Shown here piece after piece: positions 17,332-25,703 of a stretch of DNA of 64,000 nt (its first letter is position 1; the number at the start of each line of letters is the position of its first letter). The DNA is from Candidatus Microbacterium phytovorans (lineage in GTDB: Bacteria > Actinomycetota > Actinomycetes > Actinomycetales > Microbacteriaceae). Made by a program: the position numbers and the translations under genes. Below the pieces are notes generated by a model. The model had not been told where the DNA came from, did not search any database, and worked only from the letters and a program-made list of their open reading frames with translations. The stretch is taken from positions 992,001 to 1,056,000 of the forward strand of contig CP119321.1 of NCBI GenBank assembly GCA_029202445.1, read 5' to 3'.

Positions 17332-18252
17332 TTACTCGGCGGTCTCGGCGGACGCCTCGGCCGGTGCCTCTGCGGCGTCGACCGATGCGGCGGCGGCTTC
17401 GTCGGCGGGCGCCTCGGCGGCGGGCGTCTCGGCGGCCTCAGCAGCCGGGGCCTCGGCAACGGCGGCCTCAGCCGCGGGAGCCTCGGAGGCTCCACCCTGC
17501 TCGAGCAGTTCGCGCTCCCAGTCCGCGAGGGGCTCGGCGTCAGCCGACTCCTCGGTGGGCTGGTGACGCTGGATGAGACCCTCAGCGGCGGCGTCCGCGA
17601 TGATGCGGGTGAGCAGACCCACCGAACGGATCGCGTCGTCGTTGCCCGGGATGGGGAACTGGAACTCGTCGGGGTCGGCATTGGTGTCGAGGATGCCGAT
17701 CACCGGGATACCGAGCTTCTTGGCCTCGTCGATCGCGAGGTGCTCGCGCTTGGCGTCGACGATCCAGATCGCCGAGGGCGTCTTCTGGAGGTTGCGGATA
17801 CCGCCGAGCGACTTGTGGAGCTTGTCCAGCTCACGCTTCTTGAGGAGGAGCTCCTTCTTCGTGAAGCCGCTCTCCGCGGGGTTCTCGAAGTCGAGCTCTT
17901 CGAGCTCCTTCATACGCGCGAGACGCTTGCTCACCGTCGAGAAGTTGGTGAGGAGGCCACCGAGCCACCGCTGGTTCACGTAGGGCTGACCGACACGCGT
18001 CGCCTGCTCGGCGATGACTTCCTGCGCCTGCTTCTTCGTGCCGACGAAGAGGATGGTGCCGCCGTGTGCAACCGTCTCCTTCGCGAACTCGTAGGCCTTG
18101 TCGATGTACGACAGTGACTGCTGCAGGTCGATGATGTGGATGCCGGAGCGCTCCGTGAGGATGAAGCGCTTGACTTTCGGGTTCCAGCGACGGGTCTGGT
18201 GTCCGAAGTGGACGCCGCTGTCGAGCAGCTGGCGGATGGTGACGACGGCCAT
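17332..18252 (-). CDS. rpsB: 30S ribosomal protein S2
   Basis: A 306-aa S2. It begins [20 protein letters not shown] and carries [36 protein letters not shown] and [20 protein letters not shown]. The last 50 or so residues (from about 255) are a low-complexity Ala/Glu/Pro tail with repeated AEAPAAE units, not part of the S2 fold and probably disordered. The ATG at 18252 is preferred to longer in-frame readings because S2 proteins start here. A leader of about 150 nt with several hairpins precedes it. Confidence 0.97.
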   Translation of the reverse strand: MAVVTIRQLLDSGVHFGHQTRRWNPKVKRFILTERSGIHIIDLQQSLSYIDKAYEFAKETVAHGGTILFVGTKKQAQEVIAEQATRVGQPYVNQRWLGGLLTNFSTVSKRLARMKELEELDFENPAESGFTKKELLLKKRELDKLHKSLGGIRNLQKTPSAIWIVDAKREHLAIDEAKKLGIPVIGILDTNADPDEFQFPIPGNDDAIRSVGLLTRIIADAAAEGLIQRHQPTEESADAEPLADWERELLEQGGASEAPAAEAAVAEAPAAEAAETPAAEAPADEAAAASVDAAEAPAEASAETAE

Positions 18253-18318
18253 GGCCGTACTCCTGTTCTTTCGGTTGTTCCCGCGGACCGGGCGGTCGCG
18301 GAGCCTGGTGCCCCGGAG

Positions 18319-18405
18319 CACACCCGCTCGACCGTCGAGACGGTGGAGACCTGGGGTGTGCGGGCCGATGTGCGGGCACGCGTAGTCACTCCGACATGCG
18401 GAGTG
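18319..18405 (-). promoter_or_regulatory. Structured 5' leader of rpsB mRNA
   Basis: Read on the minus strand, a stem CACTCCG/CGGAGTG with a 5-nt loop (18387-18405) lies at the predicted mRNA 5' end. Next comes a 7-bp stem made by 18354-18360 and 18319-18325 (CACACCC/GGGTGTG) enclosing an inner ACCGTC/GACGGT inverted repeat (18331-18344). A third weaker hairpin lies at about 18276-18293 near the ribosome site. S2 autoregulation of rpsB is known in other bacteria; that role here is an inference. Confidence 0.5.
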
Positions 18406-18412
18406 CAGGCCC

Positions 18413-18421
18413 AGTGTATCA
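18413..18421 (-). promoter_or_regulatory. Extended -10 promoter of rpsB
   Basis: On the minus strand TGATACACT gives an extended -10 (TGN-TACACT). Seven nt downstream, the start point would coincide with the first leader hairpin. No clear -35 is seen, as expected for an extended -10 promoter. Confidence 0.55.
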
Positions 18422-18519
18422 GTCGCAGGGTCTCCTCCCCGCGCGCCGGTGCACGGAATTCCTCCCCTGACGACGTGCAGAGGCCCCCCGCGGTCGTGGC
18501 ACTCGACGAGGGTGTGACC

Positions 18520-19059
18520 ATGCACCGACTCTTCGCGCCCGTCGTCCTCACCATGCTCGTGCTCGCAGTTCTCCCGTGGGCAGGCCATGCCTCCGCGGCA
18601 GTCGCCGCCGAGGGCGTCGACGGCGAATCGGAGTGGACGTGGCCCACCGCGCCTGTGCGGGTCGCGCGCCCGTTCGATCTCGCCCACAACCCGTATGGCG
18701 CCGGCCACCGCGGGGTCGATCTCGCCGCGGCATCCGGAACGGTTGTGAAGGCACCGACCACCGGAGTGATCGTGTTCGCCGGCGTCGTCGTCGACCGGGG
18801 CGTCGTGACCATCGATCGCGGCGACGGCTATCTGGTGTCACTCGAGCCGGTGTCGATCGCTGAGGTGACGCCTGGCGCGTCGGTCACCGTGGGTGAATCT
18901 CTGACCACCGTGGCGCGCGGGGGTCACACTATGGAAGGCGAGGTACACGTCGGCATCCGTCTGGACGGAGCGTACGTCGATCCGACGCTCCTGCTGGGCA
19001 GACTGCCGCGAGCGGTACTCCTCCCCTGCTGCGCCGCCGGTACGCCCCTTCTCGGGTGA
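18520..19059 (+). CDS. Secreted M23/LytM-like protein, probably catalytically degenerate
   Basis: A 179-aa exported protein with a signal peptide (residues 1-27, cut near ASA) and one M23 domain (about 40-162). Zinc ligands His63 and Asp67 ([10 protein letters not shown]) and His143 (EVHVGIR) are present. Both catalytic histidines of LytM enzymes are missing: the usual YAHL position reads LEPV, and the first His of HxH is Glu141. It may bind peptidoglycan or regulate an amidase rather than cut. The ATG at 18520 has GAGGG 7 nt upstream; a GTG two codons earlier is possible. It is divergent from rpsB and convergent with xerC. Confidence 0.82.
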   Translation: MHRLFAPVVLTMLVLAVLPWAGHASAAVAAEGVDGESEWTWPTAPVRVARPFDLAHNPYGAGHRGVDLAAASGTVVKAPTTGVIVFAGVVVDRGVVTIDRGDGYLVSLEPVSIAEVTPGASVTVGESLTTVARGGHTMEGEVHVGIRLDGAYVDPTLLLGRLPRAVLLPCCAAGTPLLG

Positions 19060-19077
19060 TCCGCCGCAGCGCGCTCG

Positions 19078-19989
19078 TCACGCTCGGGGGTGCGCGAGTC
19101 GGTAGCTCGCCGTGAGCTTCTCCGCGGAGACGTGCGTGTAGATCTGCGTGGTCCCGAGGCTCGCGTGGCCGAGAATCTCCTGCACGGCTCGGAGGTCGGC
19201 GCCGCCGTCGAGAAGATGCGTGGCTGCGGAGTGCCGCAGGGCGTGCGGCCCGACAGTGAGAGTGCCGAGCGCCGGCCCCAGGCGGTGGCTGACCACGTCG
19301 TAGACGGCGCGTGGACCGATGCGACCACCGCGCGCGCCGAGGAAGACCGCCCCGGCGACTGTCGCAGCGTCTTCGCCTCGGGATGCCAGGACCGGCCGAC
19401 CCCTGACCAAGTACGCGTCGAGCGCTCGCTGTGCGGGTTCTCCGTACGGTGCGATGCGCTCCTTGCTCCCCTTGCCGAGCACACGGACCGTCCGCCGATG
19501 CATGTCGAAATCGTCGATATCGATGCCGCAGAGCTCGGACACGCGAAGTGCCGACGCGTAGAGGAGTTCGAGAATCGCACTGTCGCGGAGAGTGATCGGA
19601 TCCCCCTCTTCGGCAACCGTGCGAAGGCTCTGGAGCACGTCGGCCATCGTCGCCGCGGTGGCGACCTTCGGCAACGATCGCCCCCGCTTGGGGGCACTCA
19701 GGCGGATACTCGGGTCGCTCTCCAGGTGCCCGGACTCGACCGCCCAGGCGAAGAAGCCACGGACAGCGGCGGTCCGCCGCGCGATCGTCGCTCGTGCGTC
19801 GCCGCGCTGCACCGAGCGCCACAACCACTCACGCAGGTGTTCTACATCGATCTCAGCCAACTCCTGGACGTCGCACGCCTGACCGAGGTCACGGAGGTCG
19901 GATTCGTAGGCCTTCACCGTCGCCGGCGACAGTCGTCGAACGTCGGCGAGGTACCGCGTGTACGCACCAGCAGCAACGGCGAATTCCAT
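19078..19989 (-). CDS. xerC: Tyrosine recombinase XerC
   Basis: Resolves chromosome dimers at dif with XerD. From the ATG at 19989 the protein is 303 aa, the usual size. The N-terminal SAM-like DNA-binding domain spans about 1-95. Catalytic residues are Arg149 (ASALRVSELCG), Lys173 (GKGSKER), His249 and Arg252 (HALRHSAATHLL), His275 (GHASLGTTQ) and Tyr284 (IYTHVSAEKL). This is the housekeeping order downstream of dprA, not a phage or integron integrase. CATGCT lies 6 nt before the start. Confidence 0.93.
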   Translation of the reverse strand: MEFAVAAGAYTRYLADVRRLSPATVKAYESDLRDLGQACDVQELAEIDVEHLREWLWRSVQRGDARATIARRTAAVRGFFAWAVESGHLESDPSIRLSAPKRGRSLPKVATAATMADVLQSLRTVAEEGDPITLRDSAILELLYASALRVSELCGIDIDDFDMHRRTVRVLGKGSKERIAPYGEPAQRALDAYLVRGRPVLASRGEDAATVAGAVFLGARGGRIGPRAVYDVVSHRLGPALGTLTVGPHALRHSAATHLLDGGADLRAVQEILGHASLGTTQIYTHVSAEKLTASYRLAHPRA

Positions 19990-20037
19990 CCCCCCAGCAT
20001 GCCGCGCGCCGGGTCGCGCACACGCAGGCACACCGGC

Positions 20038-21225
20038 TCAGCGCCGGACCGCGCGCCAACCCTGCGTGCGGCGCTCGGCGCGCCCTTCCAGTGCCAGCAG
20101 TCCCAGCACCGCGGCGCACCGGTCTGCACTCAGCCCGCATCGGCGGACCACCTCGGCGATGTCACGATCGACGCGACTGCTGAGCGCATCGAGGACGCGA
20201 GTCGCATCATCGGTGCGCCCCTCCGACGAGGTCGTCTCCTCGCGGCCGACGTCCCCCCACAGCTCCCGCACGTCGCTCGCAGACGTCACGCACTCCGCAG
20301 CATATTCGCGCAGCAGACGATGGCACCCGGCCGACGCGGCGCTGGTCACCGGCCCGGGAACCGCACCCAGCGGCCTCCCGAGGGCAGCGGCGTGTCCTGC
20401 CGTGTTGATGGAGCCGCTACGCCACCCGGCCTCCACAACGACCGTGGCCGCCGAGGCGGCGGCGATGAGGCGGTTCCGCGCGAGAAACCGCCACTTCGTC
20501 GGAGCCGATCCGCACGGCGCCTCGGCGACCACCGCTCCGCCTCGCTGAGGAATGCTCTCGAGCAGCTGGCGATTGCCCTCGGGATAGGGCCGATCGACAC
20601 CGCCTGCCAGCCAGGCGACGGTCGCCCCGCCCACCGTGAGAGCTGCACGGTGGGCCATGCCGTCGATGCCGTAGGCACCACCTGAGACGATGACCGCTCC
20701 GTCAGCGGCCAGCTCTCCCGCGAGCTGTGTCACCACGTCCTGCCCGTAGGCGGTCGCGGCGCGTGCACCGACGAGCGCCACCGAGGATCGGCCGGGGCTC
20801 AGGACCCGCGCGTCTCCCCGAAACCAGAGGCAATGGGGACTGTGCGGACCAAGATCGCGAAGCCCTTCGGGCCAGCCTTCCTGCTCAGGCGTCAGTACGT
20901 GGACCTGTGAGCGACGGGCGGCCGCGGAGGCCGCGGGCGCATCGCCTTGACGAGCTCGCCATCGCTCGAGACTCACTGCGGCTGTCTGCGAGTCGACCTC
21001 CGCCTGCGCGCTGATCAGCGGCGCGGCGTCGCTCGATCCCAGCACCTCCAGAGCTCGGCGAGGCCCGCTCGACGCGATGAGGGCGCCCGCAACGGCATCG
21101 CCCGGCTCGGTGAGCGCCGACCAGATCATCCGTGCATCGACGTCGGCGCGCTCGTGCGCCGACGTCTCGTCCCCTACCAGCCCTCGCGTTCTCTCGATAA
21201 CCGCGCGATCAGACAGATCGATCAT
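20038..21225 (-). CDS. dprA: DNA processing protein DprA
   Basis: Binds incoming single-stranded DNA and loads RecA during transformation. The 395-aa protein has a Rossmann-like core: VALVGARAATAYGQDVVTQL, the GGAYGIDGMAHRAAL motif, VAWLAGGVDRPYPEGN, RFLARNRLIAAAS and VVEAGWRSGSINTAGHAAAL. A C-terminal winged-helix domain follows (about 330-390). The N-terminal domain (1-110) is weakly conserved. The start overlaps the comM stop by 4 nt. The full set of competence uptake genes is not in this window. Confidence 0.95.
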   Translation of the reverse strand: MIDLSDRAVIERTRGLVGDETSAHERADVDARMIWSALTEPGDAVAGALIASSGPRRALEVLGSSDAAPLISAQAEVDSQTAAVSLERWRARQGDAPAASAAARRSQVHVLTPEQEGWPEGLRDLGPHSPHCLWFRGDARVLSPGRSSVALVGARAATAYGQDVVTQLAGELAADGAVIVSGGAYGIDGMAHRAALTVGGATVAWLAGGVDRPYPEGNRQLLESIPQRGGAVVAEAPCGSAPTKWRFLARNRLIAAASAATVVVEAGWRSGSINTAGHAAALGRPLGAVPGPVTSAASAGCHRLLREYAAECVTSASDVRELWGDVGREETTSSEGRTDDATRVLDALSSRVDRDIAEVVRRCGLSADRCAAVLGLLALEGRAERRTQGWRAVRR

Positions 21226-22763
21226 CCCTGCGTCACCCCCTTCTTCAAGAACAACGCGCGACCGATGTCCTCCACGCCGAGGACGTCGCGATCATCGAGA
21301 TCCGCGAGCGTCCAGGCGACCCTAAGAACCCTGTCGTAGCCGCGCAGAGTGAGCGCTCCCCGCTGAAGCGCAGCATCGAGGGGTCCTCGCACATCACGTC
21401 CCGGAGCAGCAGGCCCGGAGCGCAGCCACGCTCCGCTCACCTGGGCGTTCGTACGCCACGGCGTACGAGAGAGGCGGCGGCTCGATCGTGCGCGCGCCGC
21501 GAGGACACGCTCGCGCGCCGCTTTCGTACTGGTCGTCCCGGCATCCGCGAAGAGGTGCGCGTGAGCCACGCGCCGCAGGGAGAGCTCGATATCCACGCGA
21601 TCCAGCAGAGGGCCGCTCAGCCTGCCCAGGTAGCGTCGGATGGCGAGAGACGGGCACGTGCACACGCCGCCGGGCACGCCGTACTGGCCGCACGGGCAGG
21701 GGTTGGTTGCGAGCACGAGCTGGAAGCGCGCGGGAAAGCGGACGCGGAAGCCCGCACGATGGATCTCGATCTCGCCCGACTCCAACGGCTGACGCAACGC
21801 ATCGAGTGCGTGGGCCCCGAACTCCCCCGCTTCATCCAAGAAGAGAACCCCACCGCTCGCGCGCGCGATCGCTCCCGGGCGCACGGTCCTACTCCCGCCG
21901 CCGACGAGAGCGGCGACGCTCGCCGAGTGATGCGGCGCTTCGAAGGGTGGGGTCCGGTTCAGCACCTGCACGGGATCACCCGACAGCGAGCGCAGCGATG
22001 CCACGTGCAACGCGGCATCATCATCGAGGTCGGGCAGGAGTCCGGGCAGCCGCCGGGCCAGCATCGTCTTGCCGGCACCGGGCGGTCCGCTCATGAGGAG
22101 ATGATGCCCACCCGCGGCGGCGACCACGAGTGCGTCGACCGCCTCCTGCTGGCCCACGACTTCCGACAGGTCGACCGCGTCACTCCGCGTGCTCTCTCGT
22201 CGGATCCCCTCCCCCGACAACGGGACCGGCTCCGCCGCGACTTCCGCGACGTCCAGTCCGTGAAAGCGCGCGACATCGCGGAGGCTCACCGCCGGGACGA
22301 CCTCGATGCCCTCGACCAACCGCGCCTCGTCGGCGCACGCAGCCGGCACGACCACGCGGGACATGCCCGCGCGAGCGGCGGCCACGACCGCGGGGAGCAC
22401 CCCGGGCACCGGCCTGAGCCTTCCGTCGAGCCCTAGTTCGCCGAGATGCACGGTGCGTTCCAGGGACGCCGCTTCCATCGGCAACTCGGTTGCGAGCGCG
22501 GCGATCGCCACGGCGACATCCAGCGCGGTGCCGTGCTTGGGCAGACCGGCAGGAGACAGATTCACCACGACGCGACGCCTCGGCAGCGGCAAGTCGCTGT
22601 TGCCGCACGCGTTGTGAACGCGCTGCTGTGCCTCGCCGATCGACTTGTCCGGCAGGCCGATGATCGAGAAGCCGGGTGTCTGCGTCGAGAGGTCTGCTTC
22701 GACCTCGACCAGGTCGCCCTGCAACCCGGTGAGCACGACACTCCAGGTACGTCCCACGCTCAT
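21222..22763 (-). CDS. YifB/ComM family Mg-chelatase-like AAA+ ATPase
   Basis: A 513-aa AAA+ protein. In Vibrio and Haemophilus, ComM is a branch-migration helicase in transformation. The N-terminal domain reads GDLVEVEADLSTQTPGFSII and LPLPRRRVVVNLSPAGLPKH. Walker A is GPPGAGKTMLARRLPG. GGVLFLDEAGEFGAHALDAL is Walker B. A small cysteine cluster NPCPCGQYG...CTCP is typical of the family, and the Mg_chelatase C-terminal domain follows. It is coupled by 4-nt overlaps to yraN upstream and dprA downstream. Confidence 0.93.
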   Translation of the reverse strand: MSVGRTWSVVLTGLQGDLVEVEADLSTQTPGFSIIGLPDKSIGEAQQRVHNACGNSDLPLPRRRVVVNLSPAGLPKHGTALDVAVAIAALATELPMEAASLERTVHLGELGLDGRLRPVPGVLPAVVAAARAGMSRVVVPAACADEARLVEGIEVVPAVSLRDVARFHGLDVAEVAAEPVPLSGEGIRRESTRSDAVDLSEVVGQQEAVDALVVAAAGGHHLLMSGPPGAGKTMLARRLPGLLPDLDDDAALHVASLRSLSGDPVQVLNRTPPFEAPHHSASVAALVGGGSRTVRPGAIARASGGVLFLDEAGEFGAHALDALRQPLESGEIEIHRAGFRVRFPARFQLVLATNPCPCGQYGVPGGVCTCPSLAIRRYLGRLSGPLLDRVDIELSLRRVAHAHLFADAGTTSTKAARERVLAARARSSRRLSRTPWRTNAQVSGAWLRSGPAAPGRDVRGPLDAALQRGALTLRGYDRVLRVAWTLADLDDRDVLGVEDIGRALFLKKGVTQG

Positions 22764-23122
22764 CGGAGGTCCTCCAGGTGCTCGAGGACGGCGGTAGCGG
22801 GACGCTCACCGGTGATGCCGATCAGGTCGATGCGCACGCTCCGGCCGCTCGCAGCGCCGGGGTGCGCCCGAACCCAGGCATGAGCGAGCCGCCACAGCCG
22901 CTCCCGCTTGCGACGATCCACCGCAGCGAACGGATGCCCGAACCGGTCTGTGCGCCGCGTCTTGACCTCGACCACGACGAGATCTCGTCCGTCGTCGGCA
23001 ACGATGTCTATCTCGCCCTGGGGGCACCGCCAGTTGCGGTCCCAGACGCGGTAACCGCGTGCCTCGAGGTAGCGCGCCGCTCGCTCTTCACCTGCACGAC
23101 CTCGATCGTCCTTCTTCGCCAT
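22760..23122 (-). CDS. YraN family (UPF0102) endonuclease-like protein
   Basis: A 120-aa protein with a restriction-endonuclease-like fold. GRAGEERAARYLEARGY is followed by RNWRCPQGEIDIVADDGRDL and VVVEVKTRRTDRFGHP, giving the E-D-ExK metal-binding set. DRRKRERLWRLAHAWV completes the family pattern. The exact substrate is not established. The start is 101 nt from the DUF2469 gene, and the stop overlaps comM, so it probably heads a yraN-comM-dprA-xerC operon. Confidence 0.9.
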   Translation of the reverse strand: MAKKDDRGRAGEERAARYLEARGYRVWDRNWRCPQGEIDIVADDGRDLVVVEVKTRRTDRFGHPFAAVDRRKRERLWRLAHAWVRAHPGAASGRSVRIDLIGITGERPATAVLEHLEDLR

Positions 23123-23223
23123 GGTCTCGATGGTGGCGAGTGGGCGTGGTCAGGGCACGACTCAGAGGCCGATCGGTGGACGGCGCGCGATAGAGCGGTC
23201 CTGGGGAGGAGGAGTCCCCGAGA

Positions 23224-23547
23224 TCAGGAATCGAGCGACAACTCGTCGGGGATCTGGAAGTCGCGACGCTGCAGTTCCTCGACGTTGACATCTTTGAACG
23301 TCAGCACGCGAACGGACTTCACGAATCGGTCGGCGCGGTAGATGTCCCACACCCACACGTCGGTCATCGAGATCTCGAAATAGAAGTCGTGCTCCGTGTC
23401 GCGACGGACCACGTTCACATCGTTCGCGAGGTAGAAGCGTCGCTCCGTCTCGATCACGTACTGGAACTGCGAAACGACGTCGCGGTACTCCTTGTACAGC
23501 GCCAGCTCCAGCTCGCGGTCGTAATCCTCGAAGACTTCGTCATCCAT
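23224..23547 (-). CDS. DUF2469 family protein
   Basis: A 107-aa acidic cytoplasmic protein of a family nearly confined to Actinobacteria. It reads MDDEVFEDYDRELELALYKE, then YRDVVSQFQYVIETERRFYL, ANDVNVV and VWVWDIYRADRFVKSVRVLT. The function is unknown. Its place between rnhB and yraN is the usual actinobacterial order. A TAGGAT box (23557-23562) lies 9 nt before the ATG, so the mRNA leader would be only 2-3 nt. Confidence 0.88.
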   Translation of the reverse strand: MDDEVFEDYDRELELALYKEYRDVVSQFQYVIETERRFYLANDVNVVRRDTEHDFYFEISMTDVWVWDIYRADRFVKSVRVLTFKDVNVEELQRRDFQIPDELSLDS

Positions 23548-23587
23548 GGTGCATCAATCCTATGTGCCCCGGGGTGCTCCCCGCCGG

Positions 23588-24247
23588 TCAGAACAGCGTG
23601 GGGGCGTCCGTGATCGCCCACGAGGCGCGGTGATACGCGCTCAGACCATGCGATCGAATTGCCTCACGATGTGCCGCGCTGGCGTATCCCTTGTTCTGCG
23701 CCCAGCCATAGACGGGCACCTCGTCATGAAGACGCGTCATGAGATCGTCGCGGGCGACCTTCGCGATCACGGATGCCGCGGACGCCGACGCGCAGTCGCG
23801 GTCGGCCTTCACGATGGGCTGCACGCGGAGCCCACTCCCCCCGGCCGGGGTGATGTAGTCATGGTTGCCGTCGAGGATGATCACGGCATCCTCGGGGACG
23901 ATGCCGCTCGCGCGGAGCTCACCGATCGCCCGGAGCGCGGCGAGCCCGAGTGCCCGGATGATCCCCACGCGATCGACCTCGGCGGCATCGGCCCAGCCGA
24001 CAGCCGAGGCCATCGTCCAGTCACGCGCGCGCTCGGCGACGGCAGGTCGATGGTGTTCGGCGACGAGCTTGGAGTCCCGCAGGCCCGCAGGTACACGTCG
24101 ACGTGCACCCGCGGCATCCACCACGGCGGCTCCCACCGCGACGGGTCCCGCCAGCGCGCCCCGCCCGACCTCATCGCACGCGATGAGCAACGCGTGCTCC
24201 CGCAGGAGCCGCCTTTCGACGGTGAGGCGTGGAGCAACGACGGTCAT
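23588..24247 (-). CDS. rnhB: Ribonuclease HII
   Basis: Removes ribonucleotides from DNA-RNA hybrids. The 219-aa protein has the catalytic DEVGRGALAGPVAVGA (Asp-Glu), GLRDSKLVAEHHR, AVIILDGNHDYITP and IVKADRDCASASAASVIAKV with the remaining metal-binding acids. GYASAAHREAIRSHG is the C-terminal motif. The ATG at 24247 overlaps the lepB stop by 4 nt; a longer open frame upstream is a reading through lepB in another frame. Confidence 0.95.
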   Translation of the reverse strand: MTVVAPRLTVERRLLREHALLIACDEVGRGALAGPVAVGAAVVDAAGARRRVPAGLRDSKLVAEHHRPAVAERARDWTMASAVGWADAAEVDRVGIIRALGLAALRAIGELRASGIVPEDAVIILDGNHDYITPAGGSGLRVQPIVKADRDCASASAASVIAKVARDDLMTRLHDEVPVYGWAQNKGYASAAHREAIRSHGLSAYHRASWAITDAPTLF

Positions 24248-24987
24248 GGCGTGGGGTCGGGCACACCCGCGAAGACATCGTGATGGAAATCGATGAGCCC
24301 GAATCGATCGAGCGGCCACGTGACGAGGAAGGCGCGACCCACGACGTTGTCGATCGGGACGAACCCGCCGCCGGGCTGATCCGTGTTGTACCGGGAGTCC
24401 CGCGAGGCATCGCGGTTGTCCCCGAGCACCCACAGTGATCCGTCGGGCACCGTGACGTCGTAGGGGACGACTTCGGGCGCATTCTGGCCCGGCGCAAGGT
24501 TCAGATACGGCCCTTCGTCGATCGGAACGTCGTTGACGGTCACCTGGCCGAGCGCGTTGCAACACACGACGTGGTCCCCGGGCACCCCGATGATGCGCTT
24601 GATCAGATGCTCCTTGCTGTCCGGAGCGGAGATGCCCACGAGCGCGAGCACCCAGTCGACCGCCTCCACGAGCACCGACCGTTCCACCTTCGGCTCGGAC
24701 GGCAACCAGCCACCGGGGTCGCGGAACACGACGACATCGCCGCGGTCATAGCCGCCGAATCGCGGTGTCAGCTCGTCCACGAGGATGCGATCGTCGATGC
24801 GGAGAGTCTGCTCCATAGAGCCGGACGGGATGTAGAAGGAACGCACGAGGAAGGTCTTCACAAGGAAGGACACGAGCACCGCGATCACGATGATCACGAG
24901 GACATCGCGCACGAGCGGCCAGATGCGCCGACGCCGCGAACGGAACGGATCGGTCGCAGCCGGGGCGGCGCTGTTCTCGGTGGTCAT
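24244..24987 (-). CDS. lepB: Signal peptidase I
   Basis: Cleaves signal peptides at the membrane exterior. The 247-aa protein has a cytoplasmic basic N-terminus (residues 15-25), one transmembrane helix (about 28-50, LVRDVLVIIVIAVLVSFLVK), the nucleophile Ser in IPSGSMEQTL, and the general-base Lys in LIKRIIGVPGDHV. DGSLWVLGDNRDASRDSR is box E. GAAGGA lies 6 nt before the ATG. It is upstream of rnhB with a 4-nt overlap and downstream of rplS across a strong terminator. Confidence 0.95.
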   Translation of the reverse strand: MTTENSAAPAATDPFRSRRRRIWPLVRDVLVIIVIAVLVSFLVKTFLVRSFYIPSGSMEQTLRIDDRILVDELTPRFGGYDRGDVVVFRDPGGWLPSEPKVERSVLVEAVDWVLALVGISAPDSKEHLIKRIIGVPGDHVVCCNALGQVTVNDVPIDEGPYLNLAPGQNAPEVVPYDVTVPDGSLWVLGDNRDASRDSRYNTDQPGGGFVPIDNVVGRAFLVTWPLDRFGLIDFHHDVFAGVPDPTP

Positions 24988-25120
24988 TCAGATCCTTCTC
25001 TCGGCGGTCGCGACGGTGGGGAACATCCGCCCGACCACACCCGTCAAGGTTCGCACATCTCCGGTGAGCGGCGCGCACGACGGACCGTTCCGCGGTGATC
25101 AGAAGTGCAGTGGCTGGGGA

Positions 25121-25160
25121 CGACGATGCCCCGGGGCCGAAGGGACCCGGGGCATCGTCG
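25121..25160 (-). terminator. Perfect 15-bp stem-loop after rplS
   Basis: CGACGATGCCCCGGG (25121-25135) pairs perfectly with 25146-25160 around a 10-nt loop, 8 nt past the rplS stop. No T run follows, as is common for actinobacterial L-shaped and I-shaped terminators. Confidence 0.8.
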
Positions 25161-25168
25161 GAAGCGCG

Positions 25169-25516
25169 TCAGCGGTCGCGCTTCTCCTTGATCTTTGCCT
25201 TCTTGCCGCGAAGGTCGCGCAGGTAGTAGAGCTTGGCGCGGCGGACGTCACCACGGGTGACGACCTCGATGTGGTCGATCGACGGGCTGTGCACCGGGAA
25301 GGTACGCTCAACGCCGACCTGGAAGCTGATCTTGCGGACCGTGAAGGTCTCGCGGACACCGTCGCCCGAGCGGCCGATGACGACGCCCTGGAAGACCTGC
25401 ACGCGCGAGCGGTTTCCTTCGGTGATGTTCACGTGCACCTTGACGGTGTCACCGGGAGCGAAGGCGGGAATGTCGGAGCGGAGCGAGGCCGCGTCGACGG
25501 AGTCGAGGATCTGCAT
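25169..25516 (-). CDS. rplS: 50S ribosomal protein L19
   Basis: A 115-aa L19. Motifs: [51 protein letters not shown] and [20 protein letters not shown]. The ATG at 25516 is chosen over the GTG at 25525 because AGGAAG lies 8 nt before the ATG but directly abuts the GTG. It appears to be a single-gene transcript with its own promoter, a leader of about 120 nt and a strong terminator. Confidence 0.96.
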   Translation of the reverse strand: MQILDSVDAASLRSDIPAFAPGDTVKVHVNITEGNRSRVQVFQGVVIGRSGDGVRETFTVRKISFQVGVERTFPVHSPSIDHIEVVTRGDVRRAKLYYLRDLRGKKAKIKEKRDR

Positions 25517-25577
25517 GATCGTCACTTCCTGCGACCGCCACAGGTCGATCGCGAGAGTCTGAATTGGAGGATGTTGC

Positions 25578-25620
25578 GTGCCCGAGGCGCCTGAAGCGGC
25601 GCCGTGCTCCCCTGAGGCAG
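25578..25620 (-). promoter_or_regulatory. Hairpin in the rplS 5' leader
   Basis: On the minus strand GGCGCC-GCTTCA-GGCGCC forms a 6-bp hairpin, enclosed by a TGCC/GGCA outer pairing, about 20 nt into the predicted mRNA leader. L19 leader RNAs that bind L19 are known in other phyla. Whether this one is of that kind is an inference. Confidence 0.35.
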
Positions 25621-25644
25621 AGCCTGTTCAGGGCACAAAGAACC

Positions 25645-25673
25645 ATTCTGCCATGGACGAGCGCCCGCTCCAA
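25645..25673 (-). promoter_or_regulatory. rplS promoter
   Basis: On the minus strand TTGGAG (25668-25673), a 17-nt spacer and CAGAAT (25645-25650). The spacing is ideal and the -10 matches five of six positions. The predicted start is near 25638, giving a leader of about 120 nt. Confidence 0.6.
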
Positions 25674-25703
25674 ACCCGGAGCGCCCGCCGGAGGAAGCTC
25701 CCG

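Noticed and set aside
18387..18405. Inverted repeat as a terminator for the M23-like gene
   Set aside because: It lies upstream, not downstream, of that gene and fits the 5' end of the rpsB transcript better.
19078..19989. Tyrosine recombinase as a sign of a mobile element
   Set aside because: It has XerC length and motifs, sits in the conserved dprA-comM block, and no attachment repeats or phage genes flank it.
20038..23122. dprA-comM-yraN as evidence for natural competence
   Set aside because: These genes are universal housekeeping companions in this group; no uptake or pilus genes are in the window.
23203..23219. GGGGA/TCCCC hairpin after the DUF2469 gene
   Set aside because: Only 5 bp with a 7-nt loop and no T run; common by chance at this GC content.
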